A stretch of DNA of 50,660 nt from Candidatus Woesebacteria bacterium GW2011_GWA1_39_21 (GCA_000993685.1 LBWP01000005.1:1-50660), one strand, 5' to 3'. Positions 1-10,947 are shown, numbered from the stretch's first letter. Notes: generated by a model from the letters alone, not told the origin. Program-made: numbers and translations.

Positions 1-93
1 GATAAATATCTTCCGATTTTGTCAAAGATTATTTACGAAAACTAATTTGATAGAAATTTCTTCGTTTAGTTATTGACAAGTTGGTGGGCATAT

Positions 94-142
94 GATAAAA
101 ACCCGTACTAGGCGTACTTAATTGTACGCTGGTGTTTTTATC
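94..142 (+). promoter_or_regulatory. Structured rpoB leader: nested hairpin / possible attenuator
   Basis: GATAAAAAC (94-102) pairs perfectly with GTTTTTATC (134-142); inner GCGTAC (112-117)/GTACGC (124-129); TTGACA at 73-78 just upstream. Confidence 0.55.
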
Positions 143-202
143 CCAAGATATTTCTATGGGGGTTTTTGGTGTTAAAAAACCTAATAGCCTTTTATTTTTC
201 AA

Positions 203-3200
203 ATGACGCCCAAATCTAACCGTCGCAATTTCGGCAAAGAGGAAAAAGATCTTCCCGAAATAAATTTAACTGCAGTTCAAAGAGAGTCGTGGGAGTGGTT
301 TTTAACTAAAGGAATTGCACAGGAATTGATCGACATCTCTCCAATTGAAGATTTTACTGGTAAAAACTGGAAGATTGTTTTGGGAAACCCCAGTTTGGGT
401 GTCCCGAAAATGTCTTCAAGGATTTGTCAGGAAAAGGGGTTAACGTATTCAGCTCCATTAAAAATTACAGCTACACTTGTTAATAAAAGATCCGGAAAAG
501 AAGTTGTTCAAGAAGTTTTTTTGGGTGACCTGCCGCAAATGACTTCAAGGGGAACCTTTGTTATCAACGGTATTGAGAGGGCGGTTATCAACCAGATTGT
601 CCGTAGTCCAGGTGTCTATTTTTCTGGAAATTTGGATGTCTCAACAGGCAGGATGCTTTACGTGGCAGAGGTCAGACCCCTACGTGGTTCTTGGCTCGAA
701 TTTGAAATATCGAAAAATGATGTTATTGCCGCGCGTATTGACAGAAGAAGAAAAGTTATCGGATCAGCTTTTTTGCGAGCAATGGGTCTTTCTTCGGATG
801 AGGAAATTATTAATGCTTTTAAGGAAGTGGATACAAACGAACATCACAAGTATGTTCAGTCAACACTTGCTAAAGATCCTTCGAAAAACAAAGACGAAGC
901 GTTTCTTGAAATCTATAGGAAATTAAGACCTGGTGAACCCGTCCTTTTGGAGAATGCAGAAAATCTCTTTACGGGTTTGTTTTTGGATTCGAAAAGATAC
1001 GATTTAGGTAGTGTTGGAAGGTACAAAATCAACAGGAGACTCTCCCTAAATATTCCAAATGTTAAGGAGAATCAGATTGTAACTAAACAGGATATTGTAG
1101 GCGCCTTGCGTTATCTAATTGGATTGCAAAACGGAAAAGGTAGAGTAGATGATATTGACCATCTTGCAAACAGAAGACTGCGTAGGGTCGGTGAGTTGGT
1201 GGCGGTGAACGCCTTTAGAATTGGACTTTTGAGATTAGAACGTGCTGTCAAAGAAAAGATGAGTTTGATTTCTCCCGATGATAAACCCGTACCATCGACG
1301 CTTATTAACGCACGTCCCTTAATTGCCTCGCTGAATGAATTTTTCAGATCGAATCAGCTTTCAACCATCCTGGATGATACAAATCCGCTGTCAGAGTTGG
1401 ATAATCTCAGAAGAGTCTCGGTTTTGGGTCTGGGTGGAATCAACCGTGAGAGGGCTTCATTTTCGATCAGAGATGTTAATTCTTCTCAGTATGGAAGAAT
1501 TGATCCTGTAAGAACTCCAGAGGGACCAAACATTGGTTTGGTTTCATATTTGGCTTTGTATGCTCGCGTAAACGAGTATGGTTTTATCGAGTCGCCATAT
1601 AGGAAAGTTGAGAAAGTTAAAAAAGGCAATAAAACAAAAATGAGAGTTACCAACGAGGTGATATATCTGGCTGCAGATGATGAAGAGTTGCACTATATTA
1701 CACACGCTGGAGTCAATGTTGATAATTATGGTTATATTACAGACAGTAGAGTCTCGTTCCGGTTTGGTGGAGTTGCAACGGAAGGACCGGTTTTACATGT
1801 GGAGTATATAGATCTTAGTCCACGTCAAGTAATCGGAACATCCGCTTCATTGATACCATTTTTGTCGCACGATGAGGGTAACCGCGCTTTGATGGGAAGC
1901 AATATGCAATGTCAGGCTGTTCCGTTGGTAAATCCCGAATCTCCTGTCGTTGGGACGGGTATGGAAAAAATTATTGCTAAGGGGATGTTGCGAGGAGTGT
2001 ATGCAATTCATCCAGGAAAGGTTGAATATGCCGATTCGGAAAAAATTATTGTCTCTTTAAACAAAAAGGTAGATGTATCAGAAGCGACAGAGGATGTTGA
2101 TGTTATTGCTGGTGGCAAGAAAGAAGTCTACCATGTTTCGAAATTTAAAAGGACGTCTCATTCGACTTGTTATAACCAGACAATTAAAGTTAAACCCGGA
2201 GACCGCGTTATCAAAGGTGATGTCCTGGCAGATGGGCCAGCATCAGAGTTTGGTGAGTTGGGTTTGGGGAGAAATTTGGTAATAGCCTATATGACACTCG
2301 ATGGATATGGTTTTGAAGATGCAATTTTAGTATCGGATCGGTTAGTCAGAGAAGATCTTTTGACCTCGATTCATGTTGAAGAGTATGAGTGCGACGTTGT
2401 CGACACAAAATTAGGGCCAGAAGAATTAACACGCGACATTCCTAACGTTTCCGAAACAGATTTAGCGAATTTAGCGGAAGACGGAATTGTAGTTGTAGGT
2501 GCTGAGGTTAACCCGGGAGACATTTTAGTCGGTAAGATTGCTCCGAAAGGGGAAACGGAGTTGACATCGGAAGAGAGACTTTTAAGGGCGATTTTTGGAG
2601 AAAAGGCGCGCGAGGTTCGCGACACTTCGCTTAAAGTTCCGCACGGAGAAAAAGGAATCGTTATCGGTGTGAACATTTTAGACCGCGACAAGGGTGACGA
2701 ACTCGGGCCCGGAGTGATCAAGCGGGTTTTGGTCAAGGTTGCCCAGATGAGGAAAATCACCGTTGGTGATAAAGTTGCTGGGAGGCACGGAAACAAAGGA
2801 GTGATTGCAAGGGTTATGCCGATTTCTGACATGCCTTATCTCCCCGATGGGAGGCCAATTGATATTATTATTTCACCGCTTTCCGTCCTTGCAAGAATGA
2901 ATCTGGGCCAGCTTTTAGAGTGTCATTTAGGTTGGGCTTTGAACAAGGCTAATATGAAAGGGGCGCTCCCTGTGTTTGATCGAGTAGGTGAGGATGACAT
3001 CTTGGCAGAGCTGCGAAAAGCGGGGCTCCCATTAACTGGAAAAACTAGGCTTATCGATAGTCGAACGGGGGAACCCTTTAAAGAGGATACGGTAGTTGGT
3101 TTGGGTTACATTTTGAAGTTGACACACATGGTCGAGGACAAGACCCATGCAAGATCAACTGGTCCGTATTCTCTTGTCACACAACAGCCACTTGGTGGAA

Positions 3201-3577
3201 AAGCGCAAATGGGGGGACAAAGACTGGGGGAGATGGAGGTTTGGGCTTTGGAAGCACATCAAGCTGCTTATATTTTGCAGGAAATGCTTACAATTAAATC
3301 AGACGACATTTCGGGAAGGGCAAGAGCTTTTGAGGCAATTGTAAAAGGTACGGATATTCCAGAAGCTACGGTTCCAGAGAGCTTTAGAGTGTTGGTACGA
3401 GAACTCAACTCGTTGGGGATGTCGATTGAAACAGTTGGCGGTGCTTATTTGGATATCAGTGCAGACGATTCGTCTGAAGCTAAAGAGTTGGCTGAGGCGT
3501 CTGGTAGTGAGGTTGTAGCAACTGATGAACTGCTCAATCCGAGTGGGCCAATGGAGGTTGAAGAACAAGTTAAGTAG
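203..3577 (+). CDS. rpoB: DNA-directed RNA polymerase subunit beta
   Basis: 1124 aa ORF with RpoB motifs (RTPEGPNIGL, GDKVAGRHGNKGV, PYLPDGRPIDI). Confidence 0.98.
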   Translation: MTPKSNRRNFGKEEKDLPEINLTAVQRESWEWFLTKGIAQELIDISPIEDFTGKNWKIVLGNPSLGVPKMSSRICQEKGLTYSAPLKITATLVNKRSGKEVVQEVFLGDLPQMTSRGTFVINGIERAVINQIVRSPGVYFSGNLDVSTGRMLYVAEVRPLRGSWLEFEISKNDVIAARIDRRRKVIGSAFLRAMGLSSDEEIINAFKEVDTNEHHKYVQSTLAKDPSKNKDEAFLEIYRKLRPGEPVLLENAENLFTGLFLDSKRYDLGSVGRYKINRRLSLNIPNVKENQIVTKQDIVGALRYLIGLQNGKGRVDDIDHLANRRLRRVGELVAVNAFRIGLLRLERAVKEKMSLISPDDKPVPSTLINARPLIASLNEFFRSNQLSTILDDTNPLSELDNLRRVSVLGLGGINRERASFSIRDVNSSQYGRIDPVRTPEGPNIGLVSYLALYARVNEYGFIESPYRKVEKVKKGNKTKMRVTNEVIYLAADDEELHYITHAGVNVDNYGYITDSRVSFRFGGVATEGPVLHVEYIDLSPRQVIGTSASLIPFLSHDEGNRALMGSNMQCQAVPLVNPESPVVGTGMEKIIAKGMLRGVYAIHPGKVEYADSEKIIVSLNKKVDVSEATEDVDVIAGGKKEVYHVSKFKRTSHSTCYNQTIKVKPGDRVIKGDVLADGPASEFGELGLGRNLVIAYMTLDGYGFEDAILVSDRLVREDLLTSIHVEEYECDVVDTKLGPEELTRDIPNVSETDLANLAEDGIVVVGAEVNPGDILVGKIAPKGETELTSEERLLRAIFGEKAREVRDTSLKVPHGEKGIVIGVNILDRDKGDELGPGVIKRVLVKVAQMRKITVGDKVAGRHGNKGVIARVMPISDMPYLPDGRPIDIIISPLSVLARMNLGQLLECHLGWALNKANMKGALPVFDRVGEDDILAELRKAGLPLTGKTRLIDSRTGEPFKEDTVVGLGYILKLTHMVEDKTHARSTGPYSLVTQQPLGGKAQMGGQRLGEMEVWALEAHQAAYILQEMLTIKSDDISGRARAFEAIVKGTDIPEATVPESFRVLVRELNSLGMSIETVGGAYLDISADDSSEAKELAEASGSEVVATDELLNPSGPMEVEEQVK

Positions 3578-3607
3578 TTTCAAAAGAAAGAATATTAATA
3601 ATAAAAC

Positions 3608-6600
3608 ATGGACCCTTTAAATGAATTAAAAAATCTAAGTGATTTTAAATCTTTGATCATCAGGCTAGCGTCTTCCGATGACATCAGAAAATGGTCGCGT
3701 GGTGAGGTATTGAAACCCGAGACAATAAATTACAGGACGCTTAAGCCGGAGAAAGATGGTTTGTTCGACGAAAGAATTTTTGGTCCGACAAAAGACTGGG
3801 AGTGTTACTGTGGAAAGTACAAGAGGGTAAGGTACAAGGGTGTTATTTGTGACAAGTGTGGAGTTGAAGTTACACAGTCGCGCGTTAGAAGAGAGCGAAT
3901 GGGTCATATCAGCCTGGCTTCACCCGTGATTCATGTATGGTACTTTAAGGGTGCCCCCTCGCGTCTGTCTCTGGTTTTAGACGTTCCTCCGCGTGCGATT
4001 GAGCAAGTTATTTATTTTGCAAGGTACCTAGTTTTAAATGTTGAAGAGAAGAAAAAAGCTGAGGCTATTTTGCGGATTGAAAAGGCATGGGAGCAAAGAG
4101 AGAAAGAGCTGCAGGGTAGTTTTGATGAAAGAAGGGAACAGCTTAAAGCCAAGGCCGGAGAGGAAAAAACAAAAACTTCATCAAGGATAAAGAACAAGGA
4201 ACAAGTCTCTCTTGCCGTTTCCGAAATCGAACTTGATTATCGAAAAAAAGAAGCCGCACTTTCTAAAGAGGAAAAGACCGCAATTCAAAACACAAAAGAG
4301 TTGTTTGAAGGGATGTCTCAACTTATTAAGAATTTAACGCGTCTTTCCGTACTTTCTGAGGAAGAATACGAACAGCTTGCGTTGTATGAAGCCGTCGACT
4401 TTTTTGAAGCGAAGATGGGGGCGGATGCTATTTTAAGCGCGCTTTCGGGTGTAAATATTGAAGAAGCGGCCTCAAGTTTGAGAAAAGAACTCATTGAGCT
4501 AAAGAGTACAACCGCTTCCAGGTATGTCAAACTGGCAAAAAGGCTAAAAGTAATCGACGGAATGCGCCGCGCGAAAGTGAGTCCTTCTTGGATGGTGCTC
4601 AAAGTTATTCCAGTGCTTCCGCCAGATCTTAGACCAATGGTTCAGCTTTCCGGTGGAAGATTTGCAACAAGCGACTTGAATGATTTGTATCGAAGAGTGA
4701 TCAACCGAAATAATCGCCTGAAACATCTTATAAATCTCGGTGCTCCGGAAATCATTTTGCGAAATGAAAAAAGAATGTTGCAGGAGTCTGTTGACTCTTT
4801 GATTGATGCATCGCAAAGAAAGGCTACACGAAGAGGACGCGGAAGACAGCCTTTGAGATCCCTTTCTGACATGCTTAAAGGGAAGCAAGGGCGGTTTAGA
4901 CAGAACTTGTTGGGTAAAAGAGTTGATTATTCTGGGAGGTCGGTCATTGTTGTTGGGCCTGACTTAAAGCTAAATCAGTGTGGTCTGCCGAAAGAGATGG
5001 CGCTTGAGATGTTTAAGCCCTTTGTTTTGAGGGAAATGATACTCCGGGGAATTGCCCCTAATGTTAAAAGTGCGAAGAACATGCTTGAGAAAAGGCCGCC
5101 AGAGGTTTTTGATATTTTGGAGGAAATTACTAAAAAGCATCCGGTTTTATTAAATCGTGCTCCGACACTTCATAAACTCGGAATTCAAGCTTTTTATCCA
5201 ATTTTGATTGAAGGTAATGCCATAAGGCTTCATCCGGCTATTTGTAGCGGTTTTAATGCGGATTTTGATGGTGATCAGATGGCTGTTCATGTACCTTTGT
5301 CGAAAAAGGCAATTGAAGAGGCTGAAAAGTTGATGCTTCCCGAAAGCAACCTCTTACGACCTGCAGACGGAAGCCCAATTTCAACGCCTTCAAGCAAAGA
5401 GATGGCGCTTGGGGTTTATTTCTTGACAGTTGTTGATTCAAAAAAGGAGCCTTACAAAACGGTGTTTTCAGACCGTGTGGAAGCGATATTGGCTTATCAA
5501 GCGGGTAAGGTTGATTTGAGACAGTTGATTAACGTCAAGATTGAAAAGGAGATTTTGGAAACGACCGCTGGAAGGATACTCTTCAACGAAGCGCTTCCTG
5601 ACGGTTATGAGTTTGTCAATCAGTCAGTTACTTCATCTTTGATAAAACAACTTTTCGCAAAGGTTTATGCAACCAAGGACACTTCAACAGTAGTTGAGAT
5701 GATTGACGCAGTTAAGGACCTTGGTTTTTTTGGGGGTACAATTTCCGGTTTTTCGTTCAGTATTTTTGACGCCAAGATCTCTCCCGACAAAGCTAAAATA
5801 ATTGCCGATGCAGATAGGAAAATTGCTGAAAACGACACCAACTTCGCTCAAGGATTAATTACACTTGAGGAGAAAAAGAATTTGAATCAGAAGGTCTGGA
5901 TCGAAACAACAGAGGAACTTACAGACAAGACTTGGAATCTTCTCGACTCCGACAATCCGATAAAAATTGTAATTGACGCCAAGGTGGGTAGAACTTCCAG
6001 AGATCAGGTTAAACAACTTGCTGCAATAAGAGGGCTGGTTGTCGATCCTCTTGGAAAGATTGTTGAGATGCCAATTAAATCCAACTTTAGGGAAGGTCTC
6101 TCGATTTATGAGTATCTCACCTCATCTCGAGGTTCAAGGAAAGGTCTTACCGACACCGCATTAAAGACTGCTGATGCAGGATATCTAACCAGGCGTTTGG
6201 TTGATGTTTCCCACGACTGTATTATCAGAAGTGAGGATTGCGGTACGAAGGAAGGTCTGTTAATAAAAAGATCGGAGCGAGCAAAATCCTTTAGTGCAAG
6301 ATTGGTGGGAAGGGTGTTAGCAAAGGATGTAATTGACAAGAAAGGTAAAGTTTTACTGGCATCTGGAGTTTTGATTGGCGATTCCGAGACTAAAATCATT
6401 GAAGAAAATCAAGTTGATGAGGTTTCCATAAGGTCACCGCTCTCGTGTATTGAGCGACACGGTGTTTGTGCAGCCTGTTATGGGCGGGATCTCTCAAAGA
6501 AAGGTCTTGTAAAAATTGGTGTACCAGTTGGTGTTGTTGCGGCACAATCTATCGGTGAGCCGGGAACGCAGCTTACACTACGAACCAAACATTCAGGGGG

Positions 6601-7318
6601 AGTTGTTGGTGTCGATGTCACTCAAGGTCTACCACGTGTGGAGGAACTTTTCGAAGCAAGAACGCCAAAGGTTTTTTCGCCTCTTTCGGAAATTTCCGGT
6701 CGCGTCACTCTTGGTGAGACGGAGGAAGGTTGGAAAGTTACTGTAACATCAACTTCGAAACCAAAAGAAGAACGTGCATATTTGGTCCCGATGACGATTA
6801 AATTGGCGGTTGAAGACAAACAACTAATTGAGGCAGGTGGACCTTTGGCGTTTGGCTATCTTGATTTGAAAGAAGTTCTTCTTGTCCGTGGTTTGAAATC
6901 CGCGCAAGAATACTTGGTTAACGAAGTTCAGTCGGTTTACGAAAGCCAGGGTATTAACATTCACGATAAACACTTTGAGATTATCATCAAGAAAATGAGC
7001 GATGAGGTTAAACTTGTAACAAGCGGTGACACCTCTTTGATTCCCGGTGAAATAACAGAGAAAACGGTTTTTGAGGAAGAAAATGAAAAAACACTTGCAG
7101 CCGGTGGTGAGCCGGCGACGGCACAGCAAATAGTTCTTGGTATAACAAGACGGGCGCTTTATACGCAAAGCTGGTTGTCCGCTGCTTCATTTGAGCAAAC
7201 GACCGATGTTTTGACCAGCGCCTCGCTTTGTGGCAGTGAGGATAAACTTTTGGGACTTAAGGAAAATGTCATTATTGGTCGACTTATTCCGGTTACACCA
7301 GAACGGCTTGCCTTGTAA
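3608..7318 (+). CDS. rpoC: DNA-directed RNA polymerase subunit beta'
   Basis: 1236 aa ORF; CYCGKYK...CDKCGVEV zinc site; NADFDGDQMAVH catalytic motif. Confidence 0.98.
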   Translation: MDPLNELKNLSDFKSLIIRLASSDDIRKWSRGEVLKPETINYRTLKPEKDGLFDERIFGPTKDWECYCGKYKRVRYKGVICDKCGVEVTQSRVRRERMGHISLASPVIHVWYFKGAPSRLSLVLDVPPRAIEQVIYFARYLVLNVEEKKKAEAILRIEKAWEQREKELQGSFDERREQLKAKAGEEKTKTSSRIKNKEQVSLAVSEIELDYRKKEAALSKEEKTAIQNTKELFEGMSQLIKNLTRLSVLSEEEYEQLALYEAVDFFEAKMGADAILSALSGVNIEEAASSLRKELIELKSTTASRYVKLAKRLKVIDGMRRAKVSPSWMVLKVIPVLPPDLRPMVQLSGGRFATSDLNDLYRRVINRNNRLKHLINLGAPEIILRNEKRMLQESVDSLIDASQRKATRRGRGRQPLRSLSDMLKGKQGRFRQNLLGKRVDYSGRSVIVVGPDLKLNQCGLPKEMALEMFKPFVLREMILRGIAPNVKSAKNMLEKRPPEVFDILEEITKKHPVLLNRAPTLHKLGIQAFYPILIEGNAIRLHPAICSGFNADFDGDQMAVHVPLSKKAIEEAEKLMLPESNLLRPADGSPISTPSSKEMALGVYFLTVVDSKKEPYKTVFSDRVEAILAYQAGKVDLRQLINVKIEKEILETTAGRILFNEALPDGYEFVNQSVTSSLIKQLFAKVYATKDTSTVVEMIDAVKDLGFFGGTISGFSFSIFDAKISPDKAKIIADADRKIAENDTNFAQGLITLEEKKNLNQKVWIETTEELTDKTWNLLDSDNPIKIVIDAKVGRTSRDQVKQLAAIRGLVVDPLGKIVEMPIKSNFREGLSIYEYLTSSRGSRKGLTDTALKTADAGYLTRRLVDVSHDCIIRSEDCGTKEGLLIKRSERAKSFSARLVGRVLAKDVIDKKGKVLLASGVLIGDSETKIIEENQVDEVSIRSPLSCIERHGVCAACYGRDLSKKGLVKIGVPVGVVAAQSIGEPGTQLTLRTKHSGGVVGVDVTQGLPRVEELFEARTPKVFSPLSEISGRVTLGETEEGWKVTVTSTSKPKEERAYLVPMTIKLAVEDKQLIEAGGPLAFGYLDLKEVLLVRGLKSAQEYLVNEVQSVYESQGINIHDKHFEIIIKKMSDEVKLVTSGDTSLIPGEITEKTVFEEENEKTLAAGGEPATAQQIVLGITRRALYTQSWLSAASFEQTTDVLTSASLCGSEDKLLGLKENVIIGRLIPVTPERLAL

Positions 7319-7420
7319 TTTATCCCGATTACCTGTAAAATCGCATCTTGCAGTTTTGAAATAACAGATCCGGATTCAAAAAATAGCTGTTCCGACAAAT
7401 TTTGACGGATAATTAATAAT

Positions 7421-7867
7421 ATGCCAACAATAGCGCAACTTGTAAGAAAAGGTCGAAAGAGGATTGTTAAAAAAAGTAAAAAAGGTGCTCTAAGACGCTG
7501 GTTTAATGCCAAGGATCGAAAATTTGCTGAGAACCCGTCTCCCTTCAAGAGAGGTGTCGTTTTGCAAGTAAGGACAATGACTCCCAGAAAGCCAAATTCT
7601 GCCTTGAGGAAAGTTTGTAGAGTGCGTTTGTCGAATAAACAAGAAGTCACGGCTTACATCCCTGGCGAAGGACATGAGTTGGCAGAACACTCGATTGTTT
7701 TGGTTAGATACGGACGCGTTAAAGATCTCGCAGGCGTAAAGTACCAAGTCGTTAGGGGAAAATTTGACACAGGCGGTGTTGTTGGAAGAAAAAGATCCAG
7801 AAGTCGCTATGGCACGAAAAAATCGGAGAATATCACCGCTGGATCTCAAGCGGCTCCCGCAGCCTAA
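7421..7867 (+). CDS. rpsL: 30S ribosomal protein S12
   Basis: [12 protein letters not shown]...[19 protein letters not shown]. Confidence 0.97.
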   Translation: MPTIAQLVRKGRKRIVKKSKKGALRRWFNAKDRKFAENPSPFKRGVVLQVRTMTPRKPNSALRKVCRVRLSNKQEVTAYIPGEGHELAEHSIVLVRYGRVKDLAGVKYQVVRGKFDTGGVVGRKRSRSRYGTKKSENITAGSQAAPAA

Positions 7868-7894
7868 GACAAAGCATTATAGAAAGTTGTAAAT

Positions 7895-8371
7895 ATGCCA
7901 AGAAGAGGATCAGTAAGATTAAGAAAAATAGAACCCGACCCGGTATATAAAAGCCGGCTGGTTTCCAAGCTAACAAATCGGGCGATGTTTGGTGGAAAAA
8001 AATCTGTAATTCAAAAGGAAGTTTATACGGCCCTTGAGCTTATCAAAAAAGAGAATGAAGATCCTATAAAAGTTTTTTCCCAGGCAATGGAGAATGTAAA
8101 ACCCTCAATGGAAGTACGACCGAGAAGAATAGGTGGCGCTGCATACCAAGTCCCGATGCAGGTTAGGGGTCCAAGGAAAGAATCGCTTGCGATCAGATGG
8201 ATTGTAGCGGCAGCCAGAATGCGATCGAATTCGGAGTACAAAACCTTTGCTCAAAAGTTGGCAGCAGAATTATCTGATGCCGCAAAAGGCGAAGGCGGGG
8301 CAGTGAAGAAGAAGACGGACATGGAGAAGGTTGCGGAGGCCAATCGCGCCTTTGCCCATTTCAAGTGGTAA
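7895..8371 (+). CDS. rpsG: 30S ribosomal protein S7
   Basis: MPRRGSVRLRKIEPDPVYKS...GGAAYQVPMQV. Confidence 0.97.
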   Translation: MPRRGSVRLRKIEPDPVYKSRLVSKLTNRAMFGGKKSVIQKEVYTALELIKKENEDPIKVFSQAMENVKPSMEVRPRRIGGAAYQVPMQVRGPRKESLAIRWIVAAARMRSNSEYKTFAQKLAAELSDAAKGEGGAVKKKTDMEKVAEANRAFAHFKW

Positions 8372-8372
8372 T

Positions 8373-8699
8373 ATGACAGGGGAGTTGGATCGGGATCTTT
8401 AAAATCTACTAAAGAAAATCTATAAAGTTTATGGAGAAGATTCTGAGAAGTGGGGATGGGATGTATTAGCAACGTTTCAATGTCGAGCTGCAAAGGCAAA
8501 AGGTCTAAAAGAGATGGAAGTGAATTCAAATTTAGCTTTAGGTAAAATTGAATGTCCATTAAAAGGTAATGTAGCAGGATTTGTTAAAACTCCACATCCG
8601 GCAGATAATATTGCAGGTGCTATCGCAGCCAGGAACTTTCCAGAAAAGTGTCCTATTTGCAGCATGAGACCTGGATGGCCCGACTTTGATATTGACTAA
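8373..8699 (+). pseudogene. Hypothetical protein with in-frame TAA at codon 10 (intact remainder 8514-8699, 61 aa)
   Basis: ATG 8373 directly follows the rpsG stop (TAATATG junction); reads MTGELDRDL*NLLKKIYKVYGEDSEKWGWDVLATFQCRAAKAKGLKEMEVNSN...CPICSMRPGWPDFDID; TAA at 8400-8402 in frame with ORF 8514-8699. Confidence 0.6.
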
Positions 8700-8733
8700 A
8701 ATTTGTTTTTTCTAGCGGAGGAAATCTTTGTTT

Positions 8734-10893
8734 ATGGTTACACCACCCAAAAAGAAAGCGAGTATGGTCATAACGGTTACAAAAGACCGTGCTGTCCCGA
8801 TGGAGAAAATTCGAAATATTGGGATTATTGCCCATATTGACGCCGGAAAAACAACCACGACAGAAAGAATACTTTTTGAAACCGGGAAAACTTATAAATT
8901 AGGTTCTGTTGACGAAGGAACAACAGTGACCGATTGGATGGCACAAGAACGCGAGCGTGGAATCACAATTGTTTCTGCCGCGATTACAACTTTTTGGGAT
9001 TTACAAACCGGGTCTGCGATTGAAAATGGCCACTACAGAGTCAACATTATTGACACTCCAGGACATATTGATTTTACGGCGGAGGTTGAGAGGTCGCTTC
9101 GCGTTTTGGATGGAGCAGTGATGGTTTTTGATGGACGGACAGGGGTCGAATCTCAATCTGAAACGGTTTGGCACCAGGCCGACAAGTATGGTGTTCCAAG
9201 AATTTGTATTTTAAACAAACTCAATCTGATTGGTGCTGATTTTGAAGGTTCCATTAAATCGATACGGGAAAAATTGGGTGCTAATACTGCGCCGATTGAA
9301 TATCCGATTGGGCTCGAACATACCCTTCATGGGGTTGTTGATCTGATCAAGATGAAGGCTTATACCTATTCCGGCCCAGAGGATAATAAATTGACAGAGG
9401 AAGAGATCCCTGCAGAACTGGTTGAAGTGGTTGGGAAATACAGAAGAGAATTAATTGAGTCTGTTGCGGAATTTGACGATGAAGCTTTGGCTTTGTATCT
9501 CGAGGGGAAGGATCCTGACGAAGAACAACTTAAAAGGGCAATAAGAAAAGGTGTTATCACTGGTAAATTCTTTCCGATCTTAGGTGGAGACAACAGGATG
9601 GCAACGGTTCAGCTTTTATTAGATGCTGTTGTGGAATACTTACCGTCGCCATTAGATGTTCCGCCGGTTGAAGGGGTGAATCCAAAAACAGGTGCAAAAG
9701 AAATTCGCGAAGCTAAAAACGACACCCCTTTTTCTGCTCTTGCTTTTAAGGTTGTGACCGACCCGCATGTTGGGAGACTTGTGTATATCAGAATCTATTC
9801 AGGTAAGATCAGAGCAGGTGACGTTATTTATAACGTTTCCAAGCAGAAGCAGGAAAGAATTGGGAAACTTGTACTTCTCCACGCCGATCAAAGAGAGTTG
9901 ATTGAGGAAGCTTACACGGGGGAAATTGTTGCTGTTGTTGGAATTCGTGACACTTCTACGGGAGACTCGCTAAGTGCTTTAAATAGTCCGATCTTTCTGG
10001 AATCCATCTCTTTTCCCGAGCCGGTTATTTCTTTGGCAATTGAGCCAGCAACAAAATCTGATCAGGAGAAAATGGGCCTCGCGATTCAGAAACTTGCGGA
10101 TGAAGACCCGACGTTTAAGGTCAAGACCAATTTTGAAACGGGACAAACAATTATTTCTGGAATGGGAGAGCTTCAGCTTGAGGTTTTAGTTGACAGGATG
10201 AAGCGCGAATTTAATGTCGTTGCTAATACGGGTTCGCCGCAGGTTGCATATAAAGAAACTGTCAAAAAGTTCGCCGAAGGGGAAGGCAAGTATATTCGAC
10301 AAACAGGTGGTCGTGGACAATATGGACATTGTTTTGTGAACGTAGAACCGAAAGGGAGGGGCGAGGGTTTTGAGTTTGAAAACAAAATCAGAGGTGGGGC
10401 CATCCCAGCTGAATTTATTTCTTCAATTGAAAAGGGTGTTAAGGAAAAACTTGAAAAGGGTATTATGGCGGGTTTTCCGATGACCGACATCAAAGTAGCG
10501 GTCTATGACGGTACCTACCACGATGTCGATTCTTCCGATATTGCTTTCCAGATTGCCGGTTCGATGGCGGTTGAGGCTGCAGCCAGAAGAGCTGATATGA
10601 CACTTCTCGAGCCGATAATGAAGGTCGAGGTTGCAACCCCAGACGAGTATATGGGAGATATTATCGGCGATCTTTCGAGCAAGCGTGCTCAAGTTCAAGG
10701 TACTGAAAAGAAGGGATTAGAAACATTTATTTATGCGCTTGCTCCGCTTTCTGAACTGTCGGGTTATGCGACAAAATTAAGATCAATTTCACAGGGTCGA
10801 GCTCGTGCCTTTGTCGAACCGTCGCATTACGAAGAGGTTCCGAAAAATATTGCCGACGCTATTGTTGCAAAAAGCGGTAAAACTCCAACTTAA
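8734..10893 (+). CDS. fusA: Elongation factor G (alternative TTG start at 8728)
   Basis: NIGIIAHIDAGKTTTTERILF, NIIDTPGHIDFTAEVERSLR; GGAGG Shine-Dalgarno-like at 8717-8721. Confidence 0.97.
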   Translation: MVTPPKKKASMVITVTKDRAVPMEKIRNIGIIAHIDAGKTTTTERILFETGKTYKLGSVDEGTTVTDWMAQERERGITIVSAAITTFWDLQTGSAIENGHYRVNIIDTPGHIDFTAEVERSLRVLDGAVMVFDGRTGVESQSETVWHQADKYGVPRICILNKLNLIGADFEGSIKSIREKLGANTAPIEYPIGLEHTLHGVVDLIKMKAYTYSGPEDNKLTEEEIPAELVEVVGKYRRELIESVAEFDDEALALYLEGKDPDEEQLKRAIRKGVITGKFFPILGGDNRMATVQLLLDAVVEYLPSPLDVPPVEGVNPKTGAKEIREAKNDTPFSALAFKVVTDPHVGRLVYIRIYSGKIRAGDVIYNVSKQKQERIGKLVLLHADQRELIEEAYTGEIVAVVGIRDTSTGDSLSALNSPIFLESISFPEPVISLAIEPATKSDQEKMGLAIQKLADEDPTFKVKTNFETGQTIISGMGELQLEVLVDRMKREFNVVANTGSPQVAYKETVKKFAEGEGKYIRQTGGRGQYGHCFVNVEPKGRGEGFEFENKIRGGAIPAEFISSIEKGVKEKLEKGIMAGFPMTDIKVAVYDGTYHDVDSSDIAFQIAGSMAVEAAARRADMTLLEPIMKVEVATPDEYMGDIIGDLSSKRAQVQGTEKKGLETFIYALAPLSELSGYATKLRSISQGRARAFVEPSHYEEVPKNIADAIVAKSGKTPT

Positions 10894-10947
10894 CAGATTT
10901 GTAGAAGTGTTTTACTTCCTCCTTTTTATTGGGTATAAAGTTGCCTA

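Noticed and set aside
2371-2832. Long antisense ORFs inside rpoB/rpoC and other core genes (e.g. 2371-2832, 7159-7650, 7490-7849)
   Set aside because: Opposite strand of strongly conserved coding sequence; translations show no recognisable domains and look like codon-bias shadows.
8400-8402. Alternative genetic code (stop reassignment as in some CPR groups)
   Set aside because: TGA ends several intact genes (e.g. rpsD at 27819, rpmJ at 26345, TlyA-like at 13554), and TAA/TAG end core genes such as rpsL and rpoB; standard code 11 fits.
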